Shown: positions 34,472 to 42,964 of the stretch, piece by piece
Numbering within the stretch: the first letter of the stretch is position 1
How the letters are laid out: each line of letters starts with the position of its first letter
DNA from: Bacteroidales bacterium
GTDB lineage: Bacteria; Bacteroidota; Bacteroidia; Bacteroidales; JAADJA01
Length of the DNA: 64,000 nucleotides
Direction of reading: 5' to 3'
Assembly (NCBI GenBank): GCA_020438105.1
Contig: JAGQVE010000005.1
Span: forward strand, 67,473 to 131,472
Made by a program: the position numbers and the translations under genes
Notes under the pieces: generated by a model
Database searches by the model: none
The model's input: only the letters and a program-made list of their open reading frames with translations
Told to the model about the DNA's origin: nothing

Positions 34472-36373
34472 CTAATATGCACGCTCATTTCTACCTTCAA
34501 TGTAATTAATGAAGGATTTATTCACAACCTTATTTCCTCCGGGTGTTGGGTAATTACCCGTAAAATACCAGTCGCCCTTATCGTTGGGCAAAGCCGCATG
34601 CAAATCCTCTATGGATTGGTAAATGATTTTTACCTTTGCTTTGATATCCGACTCCGTAAGCATTTGGGATATTTTATCAGATATCTCATCTGCCGTAAAT
34701 GGTTTGTAAATATCCTTCACGAAATTATTGATATCTTCTTTTGGAAGACTCTCCTGCGCTTTGCACTTTTGATATACGGTATTAATAACGTCCTGTCGGT
34801 TGGTTTCTTTGAGCAGTTCGATTGTTGCCCTGAAAGCAATAAAATCATTCAGTTTGGCCATATCAATGCCATAACAATCGGGATATCTGATTTGAGGAGC
34901 AGAGGAAGCAATGATAATGTTTTTGGGTCCCAGACGATCTAAAATACGAATTATACTTCGTTTGAGTGTGGTTCCGCGAACAATGGAATCGTCTAAAACA
35001 ACCAGGCTGTCCACACCTTTTCGTAAAATGCCGTAAGTTACATCATAAACGTGTCCTACCAGGTCGTCGCGATCACTGTCCTGTGTGATAAATGTGCGAA
35101 GTTTAATATCCTTCACCGCCAGTTTTTCGATGCGGGGTTTAAGTTTGAAAATTTCATCAAGCTTTTCAGCTTTTAATTCTGGTCCAAGTTGGATCAACTG
35201 GTCCCGTTTAACAGTATCGCAAAAACGATCCAGTTCCTCAGCAAGTCCCCTGAAGGCAACTGAAGCAGTATTTGGGATATATGAAAAAACCGTATTTTCA
35301 AGATCGTGATTGATTACTTTTAAAATAGCTGGGGCTAATGATGCTCCTAGTTTTTTCCTTTCGAGGTAAATATCCCGGTCTGTTCCCCTTGAAAAATAGA
35401 TACGTTCAAACGAACATGATTTTCGTGGAATATCTTTATTAATTCTAAACTCCCCCGACTCTCCGTTATTTTTAATGATTAGCGCGTGCCCGGGTCTAAT
35501 TTCTTTAATATCCTCCACCTCCACATTAAATGCAGTTTGTATGGCCGGCCTTTCGGAAGTTGCTACAATCACCTCATCATTTTGATAATAAAAGGCCGGA
35601 CGGATACCAGCAGGATCCCGCATTACAAAAGCATCGCCATGACCAAACATGCCTACTATGGCATAACCTCCATCCCAGCTTTGAACAGAGTTTTTAAGAA
35701 TCTTCTCAACGTCAAGACTGGCGGCAATTTTAGCTGTACTTTCTATTTTTGAAAATCCTTCCTTTTTAAATTGCTGGTAAAGTTCTTCGTTTTCATCATC
35801 CAGGAAATGTCCGATCTTTTCAAGAATGGTAATCGTGTCGGAGGTTTCAACGGGATACTGACCATATTCCACAAGCCGGTTAAACAGCTCATCTACGTTG
35901 GTCATATTAAAATTACCTGCCAGCACAAGATTTCTGGTTTTCCAATTATTGGCCCGTATTACGGGATGCAGGCTTGATAATTCATTTTTGCCAAAAGTGC
36001 CATAACGCAGGTGACCCATAAAAAGCTCACCGGTAAAATCAACATTATTTTTGAGCCAGCTCGGGTCATTAAGGCGCTTGGGATTTTGAGCGGTAAGTTC
36101 TGAAACCTGGTCGTCAACCTTTTTAAAAATCTCTTTCAGGGGTGATTCGGCATTGGAACGAAAGCGGCTGATGTAACCTTTACCTGGAGGCATGTTGAGT
36201 TTAATCCCTGCAATTCCAGCACCGTCCTGTCCGCGGTTATGCTGTTTCTGCATGAGCAGATGTAGTTTTTTTAAGCCATAGAATGAAGTACCGTATTTCG
36301 AAAGGTAGTACTCAAGTGGTTTGAGCAGCCGGATCAGGACTATACCACATTCATGTTTGATCAATTCGCTCAT
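34472..36373 (-). CDS. purF: Amidophosphoribosyltransferase, long Bacteroidota form
   Basis: 633 residues, longer than the usual 470-505. The class II glutaminase domain has its nucleophile as C9 after an eight-residue leader (HECGIV), like the propeptide of Bacillus PurF that must be removed, then NRGQDGAG and the strand GHLRYGTFG. The phosphoribosyltransferase domain shows the PRPP loop VVLDDSIVRGTT. An extra C-terminal region (about residues 520-633) is not part of the short enzyme. The reaction makes 5-phosphoribosylamine from PRPP and glutamine, the first step of purine synthesis. Bacteroidota often carry a short and a long paralogue; which one is the housekeeping enzyme is unknown from this window. 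Confidence 0.88.
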   Translation of the reverse strand: MSELIKHECGIVLIRLLKPLEYYLSKYGTSFYGLKKLHLLMQKQHNRGQDGAGIAGIKLNMPPGKGYISRFRSNAESPLKEIFKKVDDQVSELTAQNPKRLNDPSWLKNNVDFTGELFMGHLRYGTFGKNELSSLHPVIRANNWKTRNLVLAGNFNMTNVDELFNRLVEYGQYPVETSDTITILEKIGHFLDDENEELYQQFKKEGFSKIESTAKIAASLDVEKILKNSVQSWDGGYAIVGMFGHGDAFVMRDPAGIRPAFYYQNDEVIVATSERPAIQTAFNVEVEDIKEIRPGHALIIKNNGESGEFRINKDIPRKSCSFERIYFSRGTDRDIYLERKKLGASLAPAILKVINHDLENTVFSYIPNTASVAFRGLAEELDRFCDTVKRDQLIQLGPELKAEKLDEIFKLKPRIEKLAVKDIKLRTFITQDSDRDDLVGHVYDVTYGILRKGVDSLVVLDDSIVRGTTLKRSIIRILDRLGPKNIIIASSAPQIRYPDCYGIDMAKLNDFIAFRATIELLKETNRQDVINTVYQKCKAQESLPKEDINNFVKDIYKPFTADEISDKISQMLTESDIKAKVKIIYQSIEDLHAALPNDKGDWYFTGNYPTPGGNKVVNKSFINYIEGRNERAY

Positions 36374-36429
36374 TAAAATAAAAGTTTAAAGCTCGCGGTG
36401 CTTTTTTATAATTTAGCCAAATCAAAGTG

Positions 36430-36437
36430 CAAAATTA
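36430..36437 (-). promoter_or_regulatory. -7 promoter element of purF
   Basis: Read leftward, TAATTTTG, an exact TAnnTTTG match, about 57 nt before the purF start and only 7 nt from the divergent ATG at 36445. No purine-repressor site or riboswitch is evident in the 71-nt spacer. Confidence 0.5.
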
Positions 36438-36444
36438 ACATTAT

Positions 36445-37908
36445 ATGAACAGGAAAATTATATTCAGCATTATTTTCGTTGCGATAAGCTGCTGGTTACA
36501 CGCACAATATACCACACCCGGCACAGGTGTAACATGGAATCTCAATGACCTGGTTGCCAATGCTCCCGGAGCAATTACCAATAATGGTGATCAATATAAC
36601 ATTTTAGCAAATATTACCATTGCTTCTACGGATACTTTGCGACAAACACAGGATGCATATTTACAGGTTAAAGAGGCTGTTTTAATTACAGTTAATGGAG
36701 TTTTGGAACTTATACCTGAAAATTTGATCACGATTACAGCCATGGATACCACACAGCACTTTTCAGGATTTCGCTTTGAAGATACCGACTACTCCTACCT
36801 CGAAAAATGTTTGATAGAATTTGGGGGAGGAATAAAACTGGTTAATTCAGATATCCGGATTGAAGATTGTACCCTTCGTAAGTTTGATAAATCCAATTGT
36901 ACAGGCACCATTGATTTATTTGAATCAAGCCCTGAAATCCTGGATTGTGATATTTACCTGAACCAGGGACCAGCTGTATTATCCGCAGCCAACGGGGAAA
37001 GTTCCCCTTTCATCAAAGGTTGCTGGATTTACCGTAACAATACCGAAAATACCAATATGCCTCAGATTAATTTAGGCACATCTGAACCCGAGGTGGATAT
37101 TATTATCCGGGATAATCTCATTGAAGGGTTTTACGACAAGGCAGGAGGCATAGCTGTTACTACGCTTGCGGGTGGATACCTGAGTTGTGTGATCGACAGC
37201 AATACGATTGTCAATAATCGTTATGGGATCACCGTATACGGTTTTGATATCAATTCCGTAATTTCTAATAATATTTTGGCTGATAACAATATTGAAAACA
37301 TTCCTTTTCAGGGTGGCAGTGGTATCAATTTCTGGGGAGGGACCTCCAATGTGTCGATGGTGTTTGGGAATGAAATTTATGGAAACCTTTGGGGAATTAC
37401 CAATACGGGCGATGCCATGCCCAACCTGGGGCAGGTGGAGCCGGATACTATCAATCCAGGGAAAAATATAATTTATGACAACGGGAATTTGGGAACTGTA
37501 TATGCCCTCTATAACAATACTCCAAACAACATTTTTGCAGAAAATAATTATTGGGGTTCATACGATCCGGATTCCGTTGAAGCAGTGATATTCCATTATC
37601 CTGATGACGAAAGCCTTGGTTTTGTGGATTATATTCCTTTTAAGGATTACATGACGGGGGTTATTGAAAAGCCGCAATATAAGGCTCCTTCCCTCTCTAT
37701 ATTTCCTAATCCTGCAATTTCATCGATAACCATTAATGTGGAAAACAAAGGAACAATTTGTATTTATAATTTAGCGGGCGTAAAAATCCTGGAAGAGGAA
37801 GTTTCACCAGGGATCCCAATGGATATTTCAAAACTTATAAATGGTGTGTATTTTACCCTTTTTTCAAATGATGTTGTAACTCTAACAGGTAAATTAATCA
37901 AGGAATAA
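36445..37908 (+). CDS. T9SS cargo: right-handed beta-helix protein with type A sorting domain
   Basis: 487 residues. A signal peptide (about 1-21, ending WLHAQ) precedes a beta-helix domain (about 40-390) recognisable from periodic strands such as DIIIRDNLIEGF, SCVIDSNTIVNNRYGITVYG and SVISNNILADNNI. The last 75 residues form a T9SS sorting domain: LSIFPNPAISSITINVEN, ICIYNLAGVKILEEEV, and the terminal TLTGKLIKE. Such proteins are translocated through the outer membrane and anchored or released. Beta-helix domains of this kind often bind or cleave polysaccharides, but no catalytic residues of a pectate lyase can be identified, so no enzyme activity is claimed. Confidence 0.88.
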   Translation: MNRKIIFSIIFVAISCWLHAQYTTPGTGVTWNLNDLVANAPGAITNNGDQYNILANITIASTDTLRQTQDAYLQVKEAVLITVNGVLELIPENLITITAMDTTQHFSGFRFEDTDYSYLEKCLIEFGGGIKLVNSDIRIEDCTLRKFDKSNCTGTIDLFESSPEILDCDIYLNQGPAVLSAANGESSPFIKGCWIYRNNTENTNMPQINLGTSEPEVDIIIRDNLIEGFYDKAGGIAVTTLAGGYLSCVIDSNTIVNNRYGITVYGFDINSVISNNILADNNIENIPFQGGSGINFWGGTSNVSMVFGNEIYGNLWGITNTGDAMPNLGQVEPDTINPGKNIIYDNGNLGTVYALYNNTPNNIFAENNYWGSYDPDSVEAVIFHYPDDESLGFVDYIPFKDYMTGVIEKPQYKAPSLSIFPNPAISSITINVENKGTICIYNLAGVKILEEEVSPGIPMDISKLINGVYFTLFSNDVVTLTGKLIKE

Positions 37909-37960
37909 TAAGGAGGAGCTACTGAATATTCCTTAGATTTGTTGGAACAGCAGAACAATT

Positions 37961-38410
37961 ATGATTACAATTAGAGAATCTGTTTTTAATGATACGTCAG
38001 TCATTGCTGATTTTCAGCAAAAAATGGCCTTTGAAACAGAAGACATATATCTGGATAATAATAAAGTGAGAGCGGGTGTAAATGCTGTGATGGAAGATAA
38101 ATCCAAAGGTTTTTACATCGTTGCTGAAGAAGGGGAGATTGTGGCCTCCATGCTGCTAACACCGGAGTGGAGTGACTGGCGAAACGGGTATTTCCTTTGG
38201 ATCCAATCGCTGTATGTGATCCCTGATTATCGCAAAAAGGGCGTTTTCAGAATGATGTACGACTTCGTGAAAAACAAAGTCAATTCGTCGGAAGTATATG
38301 TTGGGATTAAACTTTATGTGGATCAGCACAATGAAGTTGCTCAAAAGGCTTATGAAAAGGTCGGGATGGAATCGAGCCATTACCGGATGTTTGAGTGGAA
38401 TAAAAAGTGA
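37961..38410 (+). CDS. GNAT family N-acetyltransferase
   Basis: 149 residues. The GNAT fold is visible: ITIRESVFNDTSVIADFQ at the N-terminus, the beta-4 strand FLWIQSLYVIPDYRKKGVFRMM with the acetyl-CoA pyrophosphate loop (RKKGV in place of the usual R/QxxGxG/A), and AQKAYEKVGMESSHYRMFEW at the end. The substrate cannot be read from the sequence. It starts 52 nt after the beta-helix protein. Confidence 0.85.
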   Translation: MITIRESVFNDTSVIADFQQKMAFETEDIYLDNNKVRAGVNAVMEDKSKGFYIVAEEGEIVASMLLTPEWSDWRNGYFLWIQSLYVIPDYRKKGVFRMMYDFVKNKVNSSEVYVGIKLYVDQHNEVAQKAYEKVGMESSHYRMFEWNKK

Positions 38411-38415
38411 TTTCA

Positions 38416-38455
38416 CGCGAATATTCGCGAATTTTAGTAGAAATTAGCGCTAATT
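38416..38455. repeat. Two perfect 14-bp palindromes in the GNAT-dipeptidase spacer
   Basis: CGCGAATATTCGCG (38416-38429) and AATTAGCGCTAATT (38442-38455), 12 nt apart, within a 71-nt spacer. Both are perfect palindromes and neither is followed by a T-run, so this is not a simple terminator. The wording resembles palindromic intergenic repeats scattered in Bacteroidota genomes. Confidence 0.65.
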
Positions 38456-38481
38456 AGCGGTAAAAACAAAATAATAAAATT

Positions 38482-40113
38482 ATGTTAAAATCAATTATTT
38501 CACTATTTTCCATCATTATAATAATAAATCAGGTGGCAATCTCCCAGATCGACAAATCCGACTGGGAAGGTGGATACCCTGAAGGTTGTACCTCCATCAC
38601 CGTGGGTAAAAACGCAAGCGCCGACGGTTCCGTAATGACTTCCCACACCGACGATAGTCACCGAACCCGCTCCTGGGTAGATATCCAACCGGCCAAAACA
38701 CATCAATCCGGTGAAACTGTAACCATGTACAAGCGGGTTTCAACCGATTCATTGGCCATGCCTGCCTATGCGCACAAACCCATCGGAACTATTCCACAAG
38801 TGGATAAAACCTATGGATTTATCAATACGGCTTACCCCTGTATGAATACGGAACAACTGGCCATGGGCGAATCCACATTCGGAGGCAGAGAAGAACTTCA
38901 GTCGGATGCAGGACTTATCGACTGCCAGCGCCTTTGCCAACTGATGCTTGAGCGTTGCATCACAGCCCGTGATGCAATCAAAATGGCGGATGAACTCACC
39001 AAAAAATATGGATGGAACGATGCCGGTGAATGTTTAACCATTGCTGATCCAAAGGAAGTATGGCATTTTGAGATCGTTGGTCCGGGCAAAGGAAAGGTGG
39101 GAGCTGTATGGGCAGCCCAGCGTGTTCCGGATGATCACATTGCTGTAAATGCCAATGCCAGTACCATTAAATTTATTGACCTGAAAGACAAGGATCATTT
39201 TATGGCTTCGGATAATATTTATTCGGTAGCCAAAGAAAATGGCTGGATCAGTGGCGATGAAAATCATTTTCAGTTTTGTTATGCATATGCCCCTGAAAGC
39301 CGCGAGTCAGTTGCTGCCCGCCGTCGCGAATGGCGCGTGTTTGATCTCCTTGCTCCGTCACTACACCTTGATCCCAACGACAAAGATTATCCCTTCTCAG
39401 TAAAACCTGATAAACCGGTAAGCCTGCAGGATATGTCGATGGTATTTCATGATTATTATGAAGGAACACCCTATGACATGACCCGCCGGATTACAACAAC
39501 CGACAAGGATGGAAATACGGTAGTTTCTCCGCTGGCAAATCCTTTTATGCCCTACGATCAGCTTACCATCGATAATGTGCCCGGTGGCTGGTACAGCGAA
39601 AATCATGAAACCGGTAAGATCACGTTCCTTGGCGAACGCACCATCGCCCGATGGTATACCATGTATGCCACCATCATTCAGTGTCGTGCAGACCTGCCTG
39701 ATGAGGTAGGAGGAGTGGTTTGGCTTGCTATGGACAATGTAGCCAATTCCATTTATGTTCCCGTTTATTGTTCAGCCACCGATTTGCCTGCACCTTATAA
39801 AACACCCGGTCGTGTAAATGGCTACACCCGTGAATCAGCCTGGTGGGCTTTTAACAGGCTGGGAACGCTTGCAGCACAACGCTGGGGCGATATGCGCCAC
39901 GACCTGGATGCTGTTTGGGGACCCTGGCAGCAACAACTATTCGAAAATCAAATGGAAATTGAATCAAAGGCCATGGAACTTTATGAAGAGGAAAACCCGG
40001 AGAAAGCCGTTGAGCTTTTGAATAATTACACGGATGAGTGGGGGAATAAAGTGGTGAAAAAGGCCTGGGAGTTGGGTGATTTTCTCTGGACCAAATACGA
40101 CGAAAAGTTTTAA
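38482..40113 (+). CDS. C69 family dipeptidase, exported
   Basis: 543 residues. The signal peptide (about 1-21) precedes the Ntn-hydrolase domain. The catalytic cysteine is C36 in PEGCTSITVGKNASADGS; in this family the Cys becomes the N-terminal nucleophile after removal of a propeptide. Supporting segments are HTDDSHRTRSW, NTEQLAMGESTFGG and DPKEVWHFEIVG. The enzyme should cleave dipeptides in the periplasm. It stands alone behind a palindromic spacer and is followed after 15 nt by the next surface-protein gene. Confidence 0.92.
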   Translation: MLKSIISLFSIIIIINQVAISQIDKSDWEGGYPEGCTSITVGKNASADGSVMTSHTDDSHRTRSWVDIQPAKTHQSGETVTMYKRVSTDSLAMPAYAHKPIGTIPQVDKTYGFINTAYPCMNTEQLAMGESTFGGREELQSDAGLIDCQRLCQLMLERCITARDAIKMADELTKKYGWNDAGECLTIADPKEVWHFEIVGPGKGKVGAVWAAQRVPDDHIAVNANASTIKFIDLKDKDHFMASDNIYSVAKENGWISGDENHFQFCYAYAPESRESVAARRREWRVFDLLAPSLHLDPNDKDYPFSVKPDKPVSLQDMSMVFHDYYEGTPYDMTRRITTTDKDGNTVVSPLANPFMPYDQLTIDNVPGGWYSENHETGKITFLGERTIARWYTMYATIIQCRADLPDEVGGVVWLAMDNVANSIYVPVYCSATDLPAPYKTPGRVNGYTRESAWWAFNRLGTLAAQRWGDMRHDLDAVWGPWQQQLFENQMEIESKAMELYEEENPEKAVELLNNYTDEWGNKVVKKAWELGDFLWTKYDEKF

Positions 40114-40128
40114 CCAATAATTTACCCA

Positions 40129-41556
40129 ATGGAATCTCAAAATCGAATGCGGATCATCGGTCTTATTTTACTGATGATCCTTAGCTTTAATGCTATAACC
40201 AAGGGTCAGGTACCTCAGGGCCTCAATTATCAAACAATTGTTCGGGATGCACTTGGGAGTCCCATAACTGATCAAAATGTCAGTTTTCGGTTTTCGATAT
40301 TGCAGGGGGATATCTCTGGTATTTCTATTTACTCGGAAGAACATAACAAGACAACATCAACTTTAGGATTGGTAAGCCTCATTATTGGTCAGGGAACACC
40401 CGTAACCGGTGAGTTCGATACGATTCCCTGGGGAAGCGATTTTTATTTTTTAAAAACAGAACTGGATACCAGCGGAGGAAGCAATTTCAGCGAGATGGGA
40501 ACCACACAGCTTTTATCGGTTCCTTATGCCCTATTTGCAGGGGATGTGGCCAACCGGGGCTGGTTATACAAGGATACAAATTTAATCAATCAAAACAGTG
40601 GAAATATTGGAATTGGTTTGGATGAACCTTCAGAGAAGCTACACGTCGCCGGGAATATTCGTACTGACGATACACTCCGGTTTAAAGGGAAATTTATTCC
40701 GGCATCAAATTATCAAAATCCGGGGCAAATGTTGATCAACTCCAATGATATCAAAATCGGGTATCAAAAAGATAATTTCGGGAATATCCTGATTGGTAAC
40801 AGCCTGTATGGTAAAACAGTTTTTGATTTAAGTATGACCGGAAGTGGAAATATTGGCATCGGCACCGATGTTTATCATGAAACGACTACAGGCTATTCAA
40901 ATGTTTGTTTGGGCATGTATTCAGGTTATAATATCAGCACAGGAAGCAATAATATACTGATTGGTCAGTCGGCAGGAGAACATATGTCGGTTGCCAATTT
41001 TAATATTTGCCTTGGAAATCAATCAGGTAACGGACGTGATGGTGATCGCAATATATTTATGGGAGATCGGGCCGGCTATTCCTGGGGTGGATCGGGATCG
41101 GAAAACATTATGCTCGGATATTTTGCAGGTTATCGAAATGGTGCTACTAATTCACGCAGTGTATTTATTGGTCGATATGCCGGTTATAATGTGAATGATG
41201 ACGACAATGTTTACATCGGTCCGGACGGAACCGGGAGTAATGCATCGGGCAGCAAAAATATTTTCTTTGGTTACCGTGCTGGGCAGAATTGGATTGGAAG
41301 CAACACCCTTTTGATTGACAATAAAAACGACAATGCCACGCCTTTTATCAAAGGGGATATGGAAAACGATGCTTTGGAGATCAATGCTGACCTTACCGTA
41401 AACGGCGAAGTGCAGCAAGAGTCTGTCAATATTCAGTCAACCCTTAACTTGCAGGAACTTACAGAATTTCCATTAAACCCGGCGGATGGCGATATGATCT
41501 ACCTGAACGACACCCTGCGCTTTTACAATGGCAGTGCCTGGCGAAATATTTGGTAA
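40129..41556 (+). CDS. Exported surface protein with YadA-head-like repeats
   Basis: 475 residues. A signal peptide (ending NAITKGQ) leads to a Bacteroidota N-terminal module (VPQGLNYQTIVRDALGSPI ... LSVPYALFAGDV). From about residue 255 to 400 the sequence is built of short repeats with the pattern NIxxGxxAGxxxxxGxxN (for example NNILIGQSAGEHMS, RNIFMGDRAGYSW, ENIMLGYFAGYRNG, RSVFIGRYAGYNVN, KNIFFGYRAGQNW), as in the left-handed parallel beta-roll of YadA-type adhesin heads. It ends LRFYNGSAWRNIW, with no T9SS sorting domain and no autotransporter anchor. It is probably an extracellular or cell-surface structural protein; function unknown. Confidence 0.75.
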   Translation: MESQNRMRIIGLILLMILSFNAITKGQVPQGLNYQTIVRDALGSPITDQNVSFRFSILQGDISGISIYSEEHNKTTSTLGLVSLIIGQGTPVTGEFDTIPWGSDFYFLKTELDTSGGSNFSEMGTTQLLSVPYALFAGDVANRGWLYKDTNLINQNSGNIGIGLDEPSEKLHVAGNIRTDDTLRFKGKFIPASNYQNPGQMLINSNDIKIGYQKDNFGNILIGNSLYGKTVFDLSMTGSGNIGIGTDVYHETTTGYSNVCLGMYSGYNISTGSNNILIGQSAGEHMSVANFNICLGNQSGNGRDGDRNIFMGDRAGYSWGGSGSENIMLGYFAGYRNGATNSRSVFIGRYAGYNVNDDDNVYIGPDGTGSNASGSKNIFFGYRAGQNWIGSNTLLIDNKNDNATPFIKGDMENDALEINADLTVNGEVQQESVNIQSTLNLQELTEFPLNPADGDMIYLNDTLRFYNGSAWRNIW

Positions 41557-41607
41557 TGTGTTGAACAATCCCAAACAGGATTGTTTTAATGAAATAATTT
41601 TAAATCT

Positions 41608-42762
41608 ATGCGCAACATACAGTTCCTGATATTTTTCGGCATTGTTTTCGCCATTTTCTTTTCACTCAGCTGGTATATTTATACCAGGGGAATTATGGCC
41701 TTTCCTAAAGGCACAAGCGGCAGAATGTGGTTCAATACAGTATTTATATTTTTATCCCTCTCCTATTCTGCAGCCCGCTTTCTTGAACGGATCTGGATTT
41801 CATCTTTATCAGACGTCCTCACCTGGATCGGGTCGTTTTGGCTTGCTGCATTTTTTTATTTTTTACTCATTGTTATAGCCATCGACCTGGTTCGATTGGT
41901 GAATTACATTTTCCCATTTTTACCGGAATATACCAGCAGCCTGGCTTTTAAAAAACAACTATTTACCGGAGTTGCTTCATTGGTAGGAGTGGTAATCCTT
42001 GCGGGTTATATCAACAGCATTTCGCCACGGGTTAAAAAACTCGATTTGGTAGTCAACAAAAAGGTGGAAGGTTTGAAAGAACTCAACATTGCTTTTGCTT
42101 CGGATATTCATCTGGGAACCTTAATTGGCCCCCGGAGAACCAACCAAATCGTTAACAAACTTAATTCTCTCAATGCCGATATTATTCTGCTGGGTGGAGA
42201 TATTGTTGACGAAGATCTTGCTCCTGTAATCCGCAATAACCTTGGTGATTCTTTGAAAAAACTTCATGCACCGCTGGGTGTTTATGGAATTACCGGAAAT
42301 CATGAATACATTGGAGGTGCCGAACCGGCTGTAAAATACCTGACAGAAAATGGGATCACCATGATCCGTGATACTTCTAAATTGATCAATGGTCAGTTTT
42401 ATATTGTAGGGCGTGAAGACCGTGATCGCCCTCGTTTTGCCGGTGGAGGCCGAAAAGCGATTGCCGAAGTAATGATGGGGGTTGATACTTCAAAACCGGT
42501 GATCCTGCTCGATCATCAGCCTTTTGAACTGGATGAAAAGCAAAAACAGGGCGTTGACCTTACCATGTCGGGTCACACGCATCACGGACAAATGTGGCCG
42601 CTGAATTACATTACAAATGCCATTTTCGAAGTAAGCTGGGGATATAAACAAAAGGGAGATACCCATGTTTATGTCTCCTGCGGGGTTGGCGGATGGGGGC
42701 CACCAGTGCGCATCGGTAATCGGCCTGAAGTGATTCATATTCGACTGCGATTTGAAGGTTAA
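41608..42762 (+). CDS. Membrane-anchored metallophosphoesterase (YkuE/YaeI-like)
   Basis: 384 residues. Four hydrophobic helices lie in the first 150 residues. The calcineurin-like domain follows with all metal motifs in order: ASDIHLG, LLGGDIVDE, GITGNHEYIGG, ILLDHQPFE and MSGHTHHGQMWP. It belongs to the membrane-bound group of unknown substrate, in which some members are UDP-sugar or phospholipid pyrophosphatases. The gene is 51 nt downstream of the adhesin-like gene. Confidence 0.9.
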   Translation: MRNIQFLIFFGIVFAIFFSLSWYIYTRGIMAFPKGTSGRMWFNTVFIFLSLSYSAARFLERIWISSLSDVLTWIGSFWLAAFFYFLLIVIAIDLVRLVNYIFPFLPEYTSSLAFKKQLFTGVASLVGVVILAGYINSISPRVKKLDLVVNKKVEGLKELNIAFASDIHLGTLIGPRRTNQIVNKLNSLNADIILLGGDIVDEDLAPVIRNNLGDSLKKLHAPLGVYGITGNHEYIGGAEPAVKYLTENGITMIRDTSKLINGQFYIVGREDRDRPRFAGGGRKAIAEVMMGVDTSKPVILLDHQPFELDEKQKQGVDLTMSGHTHHGQMWPLNYITNAIFEVSWGYKQKGDTHVYVSCGVGGWGPPVRIGNRPEVIHIRLRFEG

Positions 42763-42826
42763 CCGCTTCTAATAATTTTTTATTTGATTATCTGATTATC
42801 TACGAGATAAAACATTTCAAGATATT

Positions 42827-42900
42827 TTTCTCGCTAATTTCGCAGAAAGCGCTGATTTATATACTGCCTTTCTGCGAAAATCAGTGGGATCAGCGAGAAA
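42827..42900. repeat. Nested inverted repeat in the metallophosphoesterase-YfcC spacer
   Basis: Outer arms TTTCTCGCT (42827-42835) and AGCGAGAAA (42892-42900) enclose inner arms TTTCGCAGAAAG (42838-42849) and CTTTCTGCGAAA (42868-42879), the latter a perfect 12-bp match. The transcript could form a long cruciform or hairpin. There is no T-run beyond TTTTG. Confidence 0.7.
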
Positions 42901-42964
42901 TTTTGTTTAGTGGTATCATAGCGGATTCGCATTTTTTTATTTTTGCCTGAACAATCTGTCGGAT

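Noticed and set aside
40129..41556. Prophage tail-fibre gene.
   Set aside because: The protein has a signal peptide and no phage genes lie nearby; the neighbours are ordinary metabolic or envelope genes.
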